DNA from: Gammaproteobacteria bacterium
GTDB lineage: Bacteria; Pseudomonadota; Gammaproteobacteria; Steroidobacterales; Steroidobacteraceae
Reading direction: 5' to 3'
Length of the DNA stretch: 64,000 nucleotides
NCBI GenBank assembly: GCA_005878095.1
Contig: VBNH01000048.1
Span: 1 to 64,000, forward strand
This document shows, one piece after another, positions 37,347-45,864 of this stretch. Under the pieces are notes generated by a model. It searched no databases. It was not told the DNA's origin and worked only from the letters and a program-made list of their open reading frames with translations. The position numbers were made by a program, and so were the translations under genes. Within the stretch, counting starts at the first letter, position 1. Each line of letters starts with the position of its first letter.

Positions 37347-37975
37347 GGCGGGATTTCGGGACCGATGGTGAGGACGGAGCGGTCGCCGTCGTTCTGTCGA
37401 ATCTCTACCGTGCGGATCGCCTCTCGAGCGCCTTCGATGCGGATGTCCTTCACGGCGCGCGCGAGGGTCGAGTCCGCGGGCGTGAGCCGCAGCGTCCAGT
37501 GAGCGAGATCCCCCGTGAACCGGACGCGAAAGAGGCGCTCGAGGGCGGCGCGATCGCCTGCAAGCGTGGCGCGGATGCTCTCGACGAACGGTGCGACCTG
37601 CGGGTACTCGCGCAGCGGGAGAGTGGTGGTGCGAGAGCCGCGGCGCGCGGTGAGGACGCCGTGATCGAGGACGAGCGTCTCGACCCTGGGGGCGAGGGTG
37701 CGCTCTTCGAGGTGATCCGGCGCCTCGTACACGAGCTCGCCCGAGGACTCGAGCGGACGCTCGAGCATCGCGATCTGGTGGACTTCCTCGAACCTGACGT
37801 GTCCGTGGCGGCGCGTGGCGAGGAGCCGCATGAGCTCATCGAATGCGGCCGGCTGGTCGGATTGAGCGTTGCAGGCGGGCGGCGCGCGAGGAGCTGCGGG
37901 GGCCGTGGAAGCGTATGCGCACACCCACGCCAGTGCGAGCGCCGTATGGGGCGCGTGGATCTCACGGGTGGTCAC
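37343..37975 (-). CDS. LolA-like outer-membrane lipoprotein carrier family protein
   Basis: Signal-like N-term; FDELMRLLATRRHGHVRFEEVHQIAMLERPLESSGELVYEAPDHLEERTLAP. Confidence 0.78.
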   Translation of the reverse strand: MTTREIHAPHTALALAWVCAYASTAPAAPRAPPACNAQSDQPAAFDELMRLLATRRHGHVRFEEVHQIAMLERPLESSGELVYEAPDHLEERTLAPRVETLVLDHGVLTARRGSRTTTLPLREYPQVAPFVESIRATLAGDRAALERLFRVRFTGDLAHWTLRLTPADSTLARAVKDIRIEGAREAIRTVEIRQNDGDRSVLTIGPEIPP

Positions 37976-39264
37976 GGGGGCGACCCTATCACGCCTCGCG
38001 CGGAGGCGGTCGCGCCGACATCGCCCCCGTGCCAGAAGTCGTAGAAGTTGAACCAGTTGTAGGGATCGCTGCGGCAGTACGCCTCCAGCAGGGCGACGTA
38101 GCGCGCGACCGCATCACGCACCGCCGCCTCGCGGCCGGCGGGGTCGGGCCGTGAGAAATCGGCGATCTGCCGGAACACCACGTGGTAGTGATTGCCGCCG
38201 CGGTAGAGGCCCGTCATGAAAATCACCGGGCGCCTCAAGGCCGCCGCGGCGCGCATGGGACCCGAGGGAAACAGCGCCGCATGTCCGAGGAAGCTCACGA
38301 GCTGCGCGGGCGCATCCGCCATGGTGCGGTCGGCGAGCATGCCGACGAACTTGCCCGCATCCAGACAGTCGCGGATTCGCAGCATCGCCCCGAGCTGCCC
38401 GAGCGCGATGATCTCCGGCGCGCTCACCCGGTTGCCGGCTCTGAAGAAGGCGGCGACCCGGCTGGCGTTGCGCTGGTACATCGCCATCACCACGCGCAGA
38501 CCCGGCTGGCGCCGGCCCACCGCGCCCATGATCTCGAAGCTCCCCAGGTGCGCGCCGAGCAGAAACGCCCCGCTGCCGCGCGCGGCCGTGGCGCGCATCA
38601 GTTCCTCACCCTCGATCGAGATCGCGAACAGGCCGTAGCGCTCGTGCATCAGATAGAGGCGATCGAGAATGGTCGAGGCAAAGGCAAACACCTGCCGGTA
38701 GCGATCGAGGGCGCCGGGCTCGCGCCCGAGCGCCCGGCGCAGGTACTCGCGCGCGCTGCGGCGCGCGCCGGGCGCGAACGCGAAGAAGTAGGCCGCGATG
38801 AGATGCAGGAGGCGGCGCGCCACGGGGCGGCCGAGCCGCAGTGACAGCAAGATCATGATCCGCAGCAGGGTCGCGCTGCCGCGCTCGGGTGCGTCCGCCC
38901 ATTGCGCGGCGCTCGCCCGCGGGCGGGCGCGGACGGCAGCGCCCCGGGCGTCGTGCGACTCGGTGGGCGCGATCACGGGCACGAGCACCCCGTGCGCGAC
39001 CGCTTGTCCGGCGCTCGCGATGCGGAAAGCGATCGAGCCGTTCGGCAGCGGTTCGTGCTCGAGCGTCAGCGTTTCTCCCGGGCGCACCGGCTTCACGAAC
39101 TTCGCCGCGCCGATGCGCCAGAGCATGCCGGTGGACGCCCGCTCCTGCTCCACCGCGCGCAGCATCTCATCGAGCAGCAGCACGCCGGGCAGAATCGGCG
39201 CGCCGGGAAAGTGTCCGGCGAGCGCCGGGTGCTCCGCGCCGATGGTGACGGTGACGGCGCTCAC
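37972..39264 (-). CDS. Fusion: N-terminal hotdog dehydratase-like domain + C-terminal LPLAT acyltransferase
   Basis: HPALAGHFPGAPILPGVLLLDEMLRAVEQ (hotdog) then GSGAFLLGAHLGSFEIMGAVGRRQPGLRVVMAMY...DPYNWFNFYDFW (LpxL-like). Confidence 0.85.
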   Translation of the reverse strand: MSAVTVTIGAEHPALAGHFPGAPILPGVLLLDEMLRAVEQERASTGMLWRIGAAKFVKPVRPGETLTLEHEPLPNGSIAFRIASAGQAVAHGVLVPVIAPTESHDARGAAVRARPRASAAQWADAPERGSATLLRIMILLSLRLGRPVARRLLHLIAAYFFAFAPGARRSAREYLRRALGREPGALDRYRQVFAFASTILDRLYLMHERYGLFAISIEGEELMRATAARGSGAFLLGAHLGSFEIMGAVGRRQPGLRVVMAMYQRNASRVAAFFRAGNRVSAPEIIALGQLGAMLRIRDCLDAGKFVGMLADRTMADAPAQLVSFLGHAALFPSGPMRAAAALRRPVIFMTGLYRGGNHYHVVFRQIADFSRPDPAGREAAVRDAVARYVALLEAYCRSDPYNWFNFYDFWHGGDVGATASARGVIGSPP

Positions 39265-40553
39265 GGGAGCCCTCCCGACTGCAGGTGCGCCGCCGCCAGA
39301 GACCGCAGCGCCTCCTGCGGGAGCTTGCCGGTGCTGGTGCGCGGCAGACGCTCCACCAACAGCAGCGGGCGCGGCAGGAAGGCCGGATCGATCCGCCGGC
39401 GCAGCTCCTGCACCACCCGGGCCGCGTCCAGCTGCGGGGCGACCACGCAGGCGGCCACGCGGGCGACGCCGGCGTGCGAAGCACGCGAGTCACCGAAGTG
39501 GAAGAAGGCGCCGTCGAGGACGCCGGGGATGGAATTCAGCTGGTGGTTCAGATACGCGAGCGAGCTGCGCTTGCCGGCTATGTTGACCAGATCCGCCACC
39601 CGCCCGTGCAGCAGGAAGGTCTCCTCGCCCGTCATCTCCAGCACGTCGCACATGCGCGTCGGCTGCTCGATGTGACCGCCCTGCGCCCAGGTCTCCCCGT
39701 CCCTCACCGACAGCGTGACGCCGGGCCACAGCCGCCACTCGGGGGTGTGCGTCGGACGGCGGGCACTGATCTGGCCGGTCTCGGTCGAGCCGTAGATCTC
39801 CAGCAGCCGGGTGTTGAAACGCTGCTCCACCTCGGCGGCGAGCTGTGCGGTGAGAGGCGCGGTGGACGATACGATCAGATCCGCCGGGGGCAGCGCAGTC
39901 CCGGACTCCAGCAGCGCGCGCAGGTGAATCGGGGTCGAGATGAGAATCCGTGGGCGCGGCACGGCGGCCAGCACGCCGGCGATATCGGCCGGGTAGAAGG
40001 GACGCTCGGCGCACAGCGCGTGCCCGCAGGCGAGTGCCAGGAGCACGCTCGATTCAAGGCCGTACATATGCTGCGGCGGCACCGTGGCGACGATGGTGCA
40101 CGAGCTGCTGCCGGACAGTCCCAGCCGATTGGCCTCCTCGCGCACGCAGGCGAGCAACCGGCCCCAGGTCTTGCGGTGCGGGACCGGCGTGCCCGTGGAG
40201 CCGGAGGTGAACACGCAGGCGGCGAGCTGCGCGGTGTCGATCGCGGGCACCGGCGCGGGGTTCGCGGTCAGCGCGGCGCCGCCGCCGGGGAACGGGACGC
40301 GCGGCAGGTCGATGTCGCAATCGACTGCGTCGGTGAGGCAGACCACATCCGGGGCGAAGGCAGTGAGCTGGCGGATGACTTCGGGGGTGTGCGTCGAGGG
40401 CAGCAGGCTCACCTTGCCCGACACGAGGCTCGCGGCGAGACCCACCGTGAACTGATAGCGGTCCGCGCACGCGTTGAGCACGTGACCGCCGCCGCCCAGG
40501 ACCTGTGCCACCCGGGTGAGGTCGGCGAGGAACTGCGTTGCGAGAATCGGCAC
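39261..40553 (-). CDS. AMP-binding acyl-CoA/ACP synthetase-like (aryl-polyene cluster); true start probably further upstream
   Basis: VFTSGSTGTPVPHRKTWG (P-loop), LLEIYGSTETGQI, PRTSTGKLPQEAL; in-frame residues IAPLPLIAHTSADAVIAYRGG continue upstream of 40553. Confidence 0.85.
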   Translation of the reverse strand: MPILATQFLADLTRVAQVLGGGGHVLNACADRYQFTVGLAASLVSGKVSLLPSTHTPEVIRQLTAFAPDVVCLTDAVDCDIDLPRVPFPGGGAALTANPAPVPAIDTAQLAACVFTSGSTGTPVPHRKTWGRLLACVREEANRLGLSGSSSCTIVATVPPQHMYGLESSVLLALACGHALCAERPFYPADIAGVLAAVPRPRILISTPIHLRALLESGTALPPADLIVSSTAPLTAQLAAEVEQRFNTRLLEIYGSTETGQISARRPTHTPEWRLWPGVTLSVRDGETWAQGGHIEQPTRMCDVLEMTGEETFLLHGRVADLVNIAGKRSSLAYLNHQLNSIPGVLDGAFFHFGDSRASHAGVARVAACVVAPQLDAARVVQELRRRIDPAFLPRPLLLVERLPRTSTGKLPQEALRSLAAAHLQSGGLP

Positions 40554-40618
40554 CCCGCCGCGGTAGGCGATGACCGCGTCGGCGGAGGTGTGCGCTATCA
40601 GCGGCAGGGGTGCGATAT

Positions 40619-40924
40619 CTACTTGGTCCTGTGCGCGGCGATGTAGTCGGCGAGCTGGCGCAGCGAGCCGAAGATGCGCTCGTTCTCCTCGCTGTCGGCG
40701 CGCAGCTGCACGCCGTACTGCTTGGATACGACCAGCGCTATTTCCAGGATGTCGATCGAGTCCAGACCCAGGCCCTCACCGTACAGGGGCGCGTCCGGAT
40801 CGATGTCGGCGGGCGCCACGTCCAGGTTCAGGGCCGCGACGATGAGGCCGGCGACTTCGCGCACGAGTGTGGTGGCGCTGGCCGGGGCGGCGGGCTGCCG
40901 GAGGGGCGACACTTTCTCGGACAT
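40619..40924 (-). CDS. Acyl carrier protein
   Basis: LVREVAGLIVAALNLDVAPADIDPDAPLYGEGLGLDSIDILEIALVV (DSI/DSL phosphopantetheine site). Confidence 0.92.
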   Translation of the reverse strand: MSEKVSPLRQPAAPASATTLVREVAGLIVAALNLDVAPADIDPDAPLYGEGLGLDSIDILEIALVVSKQYGVQLRADSEENERIFGSLRQLADYIAAHRTK

Positions 40925-40962
40925 TGAGACCTTAGAGGAGCCTGGGCGTTGACAGGCGCGCA

Positions 40963-41715
40963 TTATACAAGGCGCCGCGCGATGAGGAGCGGCAGGCGGA
41001 GCAGGAAGGCGGGAACGAGCCGCAGGTACATGGATGTCAGCAGCACGTTGTCGCGCCAGTAGTTAAAGTGTGAGACGCCACCCTCCTCGGCGGTGAAGTA
41101 GCGCACCGGGGCGGGCAGGTTGACGGCGGGAACGCCGCGCCAGCTCAGGCGCACCACCGCCTCGGGATCGAAATCGAAGCGCCGCATCCAGCGGCTGGTG
41201 CGCATCGAGGCGAGGAGCGGCGCGATGGGATAGACACGAAAGCCGAACAGCGTGTCGTGGATTCCGGCCCACAGCGTCTCGAGATTCGTGCACCAGTTGG
41301 CGATCCTGTGTCCGCGCAGGCGGACGCGCGGCGCGCTGGCATCGAATACCGGCTCGCCGAGAATCATGGCCTCGGGCGCCGCGATGGAGGCGGCCATGAA
41401 GGCGCCGATGCACTGCGCCGGGTGCTGGCCGTCGCAATCCATGGCGAGCGCGTGGGTGAAGCCGGCGCGCTGTGCCTCGATGAGCCCCTCGAGCAGCGCC
41501 GCCCCTTTGCCGCCGTTTCTGGCGCGCACCAACACGCGCAGCTGCGGATCGCCGCGCGCGAGCTGCGCGAATGCTTCGCCCGAGCCGTCCGTGCTGCCAT
41601 CCACGATCACCCACACCGGAGCCCAGTGCGCCCGCGCGGCGCGCACCGTCCCGACACCCCTGCGGCCCGGGTTGTAGCTCGGGATCAATACGAGGTGGGT
41701 GTTGGAGGGGGTCAA
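40963..41715 (-). CDS. Glycosyltransferase family 2
   Basis: LVLIPSYNPGRRGVGTVRAARAHWAPVWVIVDGSTDGSGEAFAQLA...ALAMDCDGQHPAQCIGAF; TTG start overlaps upstream stop. Confidence 0.85.
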   Translation of the reverse strand: MTPSNTHLVLIPSYNPGRRGVGTVRAARAHWAPVWVIVDGSTDGSGEAFAQLARGDPQLRVLVRARNGGKGAALLEGLIEAQRAGFTHALAMDCDGQHPAQCIGAFMAASIAAPEAMILGEPVFDASAPRVRLRGHRIANWCTNLETLWAGIHDTLFGFRVYPIAPLLASMRTSRWMRRFDFDPEAVVRLSWRGVPAVNLPAPVRYFTAEEGGVSHFNYWRDNVLLTSMYLRLVPAFLLRLPLLIARRLV

Positions 41716-42554
41716 TCTTCGCTGTCCACGAGCCGTGAAGAGCGCCGGATGATCCAGGCAATCCCGAAGCCACCCGACCAGTAGCTGTCGCGACTGATGA
41801 GCGGGCTGTCGGCAAAGCTCGCGCCGCCGAGCGTGTCGTGGCGCAGGTACGCGCCCAGCCAGCAGGCGGGGTAACGGCGCGTCAGCGCGGCGATGAACTG
41901 GGTGCCCGCGTAGCCACCGTGCGCCCGAAACGCCGGCCGCTCGGCCGTCGCGTACCGTGGCGCGACGCCGTAGAAGTAATTGTCGTAGCGGCGATTGGCG
42001 AACAGCGGGCCGGCGAGCAGTCCCAGCTTCCAGCCATCCGGTCCGCGCCGCTGTGCGAGGTCGAGATTGAGGTGCGGTGCGAGGAACAGGCCGATCATGC
42101 TTGGTGCGGCCTCGACCGTGAACGCGGCGCGCGCCGGCATGCGCAGGTCGAGCCTGAGAAGCGCAGCGGCGCTCTTCCACAGGTGCACATCGAGGGACGG
42201 CCCGATCTCGAGCGTCGGGCGCAGGTCCGGCATGCCGTGCCTTGATGAGTCGCTGCGCACCGGGGTGGTGCCGTTGACACTCAGGTTGAGCTCGATCCGG
42301 TCCTGGTCGAGGAGCCTGCCCCGCAGGCCGCGCTGATCGGATCTGAGGAACTTTCCGCGGTACACCAGATAGGGCACCGGCACCGGGTACACGTGCACCG
42401 AATCGGCGCCGCGGTAATCGTTGAATACCAGCGCGCCGGCTCCGAGGCCGAATTCCCACAGCGGTCTCGGCTCGGCGCGCACCGCAGCGCAGGCCGCCGC
42501 GGCCAGCGCCGCAGCCGTCAGCAGCACAAGCGACGGAAGCTTCGGGGTGTACAT
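41712..42554 (-). CDS. MipA/OmpV-family outer membrane protein
   Basis: Signal peptide MYTPKLPSLVLLTAAALAAAACAAVRAEP; FGLGAGALVFNDYRGADSVHVYPVPVPYLVYRGKFLRSDQRGLRG...GLDVHLW-like barrel strands. Confidence 0.82.
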   Translation of the reverse strand: MYTPKLPSLVLLTAAALAAAACAAVRAEPRPLWEFGLGAGALVFNDYRGADSVHVYPVPVPYLVYRGKFLRSDQRGLRGRLLDQDRIELNLSVNGTTPVRSDSSRHGMPDLRPTLEIGPSLDVHLWKSAAALLRLDLRMPARAAFTVEAAPSMIGLFLAPHLNLDLAQRRGPDGWKLGLLAGPLFANRRYDNYFYGVAPRYATAERPAFRAHGGYAGTQFIAALTRRYPACWLGAYLRHDTLGGASFADSPLISRDSYWSGGFGIAWIIRRSSRLVDSED

Positions 42555-42574
42555 GTCAGACGCGGCGCGCACCT

Positions 42575-43633
42575 TCAGGCAGCGGTGTGCAGGGGGCACA
42601 TTCCCGCCGCTTCGATCTCGACCAGCAGATCCTGGCGGCAAATGTCCGCCTGCAGGTAGATGACCCTGGCGCCGGCGCCGAGCGCGGCAGCGAGTTCCGC
42701 CTTGATGACGGGCAGGTCCGCCGGCCGGCGCACGTACACCTTGCAGGCAAGCGCACCGAGCTCGAAGCGCGCGCCGTGCGCCACGCGGTTGGCTTCCGCG
42801 AGCAGCGCCTCGATGTTGGCGAGGGTCTCGCGCGTCTGGGCGACGGTGTCGCCGACGTGCAGCGAAGTGTGACCGACGATACTCGCGGTGCCGGAGATGA
42901 ACAGAGCCAGCCCGCCGCTCTGGCGCAGCAGCGTCGCGCGCGAGAACAGCGGGCTATGACTGCCGTACTGCCGCGGGTAGTGATAGGCGCTCACCTGGCG
43001 GGGATTCTCGAGGAAAGTGGGCGCGGTGCGAGCAGCCAGGAAGTACACCACCAGGGGACTGTCGCTGGCGGCGCCGAGCGCGGAGGCCGCCGGCACGTTG
43101 CCGGTGAGCGCGCGGCCGCACTCGCGCAGCACCTGCTGGCGCGCGCTGTTGAACTGCCGGTAGCGCTCGGTGCCGTGGGAATCGCGGTTGATGTCCGGCA
43201 GGTAGTTCCACACGCGCAGCAGGTGCGGGTAGCGCTCCGCATCCAGGGTCGCACACATCTGCCGATAGGCCTGCGTCGTGGCTTCGTGCAGGGCGCTGTG
43301 CTGCGGGGCGCCGGCCGCCGGCGCGGGGCATTCGGTCGCTTCGGTGAGGGCGATGCAGCCAAACAGCATGTCGGCGGTGCTGCGGAAGCGCACCCGCTCG
43401 CGCCGGCCGGAGGTGGCCGGCGTGTCGCAGCGCCACACTTCGCAGACATGTCCCGTGCCCGGCAGCACCGGGGTGCTGACCTGCGCGACGGGGATTTCCG
43501 CCGCCGCGGACGGCGAGTCCGCGGCGCCGTTGAAAGTGGCGACACCCAGCACGTCGCCCCACCGTGCCGTCCGGTACTCGGCCGGTGAGACGTAGTCCAG
43601 ATGCAGGCCCGGTGACGCGCGCATCGGCCGCAC
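42575..43633 (-). CDS. Chorismatase-like (XanB2/FkbO/Hyg5 family)
   Basis: HLLRVWNYLPDINRDSHGTERYRQFNSARQQVL; FLENPRQVSAYHYPRQYGSHSPLFSRATLL; GTASIVGHTSLHVGD with C-terminal YjgF-like region. Confidence 0.85.
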   Translation of the reverse strand: MRPMRASPGLHLDYVSPAEYRTARWGDVLGVATFNGAADSPSAAAEIPVAQVSTPVLPGTGHVCEVWRCDTPATSGRRERVRFRSTADMLFGCIALTEATECPAPAAGAPQHSALHEATTQAYRQMCATLDAERYPHLLRVWNYLPDINRDSHGTERYRQFNSARQQVLRECGRALTGNVPAASALGAASDSPLVVYFLAARTAPTFLENPRQVSAYHYPRQYGSHSPLFSRATLLRQSGGLALFISGTASIVGHTSLHVGDTVAQTRETLANIEALLAEANRVAHGARFELGALACKVYVRRPADLPVIKAELAAALGAGARVIYLQADICRQDLLVEIEAAGMCPLHTAA

Positions 43634-43644
43634 GATCGAAGCGC

Positions 43645-43986
43645 TTAGTTCTTCGGCTGCGGCTCGTCGGACTTGCGCGTCACGGTCGTCTTGACCTTCT
43701 CGGCGCTGTCCTTGACCGTCCTGCCGACGGCCTTGGCGCTGTGCCCGACCGCGTGACCGGCCTTCTTCGAGTCAGCGCGGATCGTGTCCCGGGCCTTGCG
43801 GCTGCTCTCGGCAACCGAGTGTCCGACGGTGCGGGCGCTGTGCGCCACGGCGTGCCCGACCGTCTTGGCGTCTTCCTTGACGACCGTCTTGGTGTCGGAG
43901 CCGGGCGCGCCCTGGGCGTGCGTCGCCCCCGCCCAGGCCAGTGCGAGTGTGGCGGCCATGACCGCCTGGAGGAAGTTTGCTTTCAT
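43645..43986 (-). CDS. Small predicted periplasmic protein with six 11-residue repeats
   Basis: Signal peptide MKANFLQAVMAATLALAWAGATHAQ; AKTVGHAVAHS/ARTVGHSVAES/SRKARDTIRAD/SKKAGHAVGHS/AKAVGRTVKDS/AEKVKTTVTRK. Confidence 0.75.
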   Translation of the reverse strand: MKANFLQAVMAATLALAWAGATHAQGAPGSDTKTVVKEDAKTVGHAVAHSARTVGHSVAESSRKARDTIRADSKKAGHAVGHSAKAVGRTVKDSAEKVKTTVTRKSDEPQPKN

Positions 43987-44111
43987 GACAAAGTATCGTA
44001 CGACAGTCGCACGGTGTTTTGCACGGCGCGGCTCATCACGAGCGTGCAGCGCCCGCCGGCGCCCGGGTAAAGCGGTGCCAATCGTCACCTCCTTCGGGCA
44101 CACTTCCCCGG

Positions 44112-45839
44112 ATGCGCATCGAGCGGCTGCCGATCTCGGTTCTGCGAACCCGCTACGTGCCCGGCGGCTGGGATCTGCTCGCCTTCGTGCTGGTGTTCGC
44201 CTTCTTCGTGTATGTCGCGCAGGCGGCGCACGGACTGGCCGGCTCGCTCGCGCGACTTGAGGCGACGCCGATCTCGCTGGCGCCCGCGGCGCTCGTCGGC
44301 TACGCCGCGCGCACCGCGCTGCGCATGCTGATCGCGATGCTGGCGTCGCTCCTGTTCACCTTCACCTACGCGACGCTCGCCGCCAAGAGCCGGCGGGCGG
44401 AAGTGATCCTGGTGCCGCTGCTGGACTTCCTGCAGTCGGTGCCGATCCTGGGCTTCTCCATCACCATCCTGTTCTTCCTGCAGCTCACGCCCGGGCGCGT
44501 GGCGGGCGCGGAAATGGCCGCCGTCTTCCTGATCTTCACCAGCCAGGCGTGGAACATGGCGTTCAGCTTCTATCACTCGCTGCGCAGCATTCCGGACGAG
44601 CTGGTGGAGGTGGCGCGCAATTTCCAGTTGAGTCCCTGGATGCGCTTCTGGCGCCTGGAAGTGCCCTTCGGCATGCCGGCGCTCATCTGGAACATGATGA
44701 TGTCCATGTCCGGCGGCTGGTTCTTCGTCGTGGCCTCCGAGGCCATCAGCGTCGGCCACACCACGGTGACCCTGCCGGGCGTCGGCTCCTACATCGCGCG
44801 CGCCATCGAGCAGAAGAACCTCGCGGCCATCGGCTGGGCGATCGCTGCGATGTTCGTGGTCATTCTGATATTCGACCAGCTGCTGTTCCGTCCGCTGACC
44901 GCGAGTGCCGACTGGTTTCGCCTCGAACAGGAGACCGGGCTCACGCCCAGCCACTCGTGGGCACTCACCATGATGCGCCGCTCGCGCGTTCTCGGCCTCG
45001 TCGGACGCGCGTTCGCCGCCATGCTGCGCGCCGGCATGAAGCCGCGCGCGCCGGCGGCGGCGGGCCAGGCACGTCGTGTCAGCCCCTGGAATGCGCGCTG
45101 GGTCGACTGCGCCTGGTACGCGCTGCTCGGGCTCATCGGGCTGGCGGCGCTGTGGAAGACTACGCGCTTCGTTCTCGGGGAGGTGCACGCGGCCGAGATC
45201 GGCCGGGTCATCCTGCTCGGGTTCCTCACGCTGCTGCGCGTGGCGGTGCTGATCGCGCTCGCCAGCCTCGTCTGGGTGCCGATCGGGGTGTGGGTCGGGC
45301 TGCGCCCGCGCGTCGTCAGCATCGTGCAGCCGATCGCGCAGTTCCTGGCCGCCTTCCCGGCGAACCTGCTGTTTCCCATCGTGGTGTCCGGCATCGTGCT
45401 GCTGCGGTTGAACCCGGACATCTGGCTGAGCCCGCTCATGATCCTGGGCACTCAGTGGTACATTCTCTTCAACGTGATCGTCGGCGCCTCGGCGCTTTCC
45501 CCGGACCTGCGCTACGCCGGGGAGAATCTCGGGGTGCGCGGCTGGCTGTGGTGGCGCCGGGTCGGCCTGCCGGCGGTGTTCCCGTTCTACGTGACCGGCG
45601 CGATCACCGCCTCGGGCGGCTCCTGGAATGCGAGCATCGTCGCGGAAGTGGTCAGCTGGGGCAAGGAGAAGCTCACGGCGCACGGGCTCGGCGCCTATAT
45701 CGCGGAGGCCATCAACGCGGCGGATTTTCGGCGCACCGTGCTCGGCATCGTGGTGTTGAGCCTGTTCGTCGTCACGCTGAACCGGCTGTTCTGGCGGCCG
45801 CTGTATGCGCGCGCCGAGCGCAAGTTCCGCATCAGCTAA
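44112..45839 (+). CDS. ABC transporter permease with two fused BPD-type domains (nitrate/sulfonate/taurine-like)
   Basis: Two permease halves: ELVEVARNFQLSPWMRFWRLEVPFGMPALIWNMMMSMSGGWFF and RYAGENLGVRGWLWWRRVGLPAVFPFYVTGAITASGGSWN. Confidence 0.87.
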   Translation: MRIERLPISVLRTRYVPGGWDLLAFVLVFAFFVYVAQAAHGLAGSLARLEATPISLAPAALVGYAARTALRMLIAMLASLLFTFTYATLAAKSRRAEVILVPLLDFLQSVPILGFSITILFFLQLTPGRVAGAEMAAVFLIFTSQAWNMAFSFYHSLRSIPDELVEVARNFQLSPWMRFWRLEVPFGMPALIWNMMMSMSGGWFFVVASEAISVGHTTVTLPGVGSYIARAIEQKNLAAIGWAIAAMFVVILIFDQLLFRPLTASADWFRLEQETGLTPSHSWALTMMRRSRVLGLVGRAFAAMLRAGMKPRAPAAAGQARRVSPWNARWVDCAWYALLGLIGLAALWKTTRFVLGEVHAAEIGRVILLGFLTLLRVAVLIALASLVWVPIGVWVGLRPRVVSIVQPIAQFLAAFPANLLFPIVVSGIVLLRLNPDIWLSPLMILGTQWYILFNVIVGASALSPDLRYAGENLGVRGWLWWRRVGLPAVFPFYVTGAITASGGSWNASIVAEVVSWGKEKLTAHGLGAYIAEAINAADFRRTVLGIVVLSLFVVTLNRLFWRPLYARAERKFRIS

Positions 45840-45864
45840 AGGGTCTTCAGGTGAGGAGGACACC

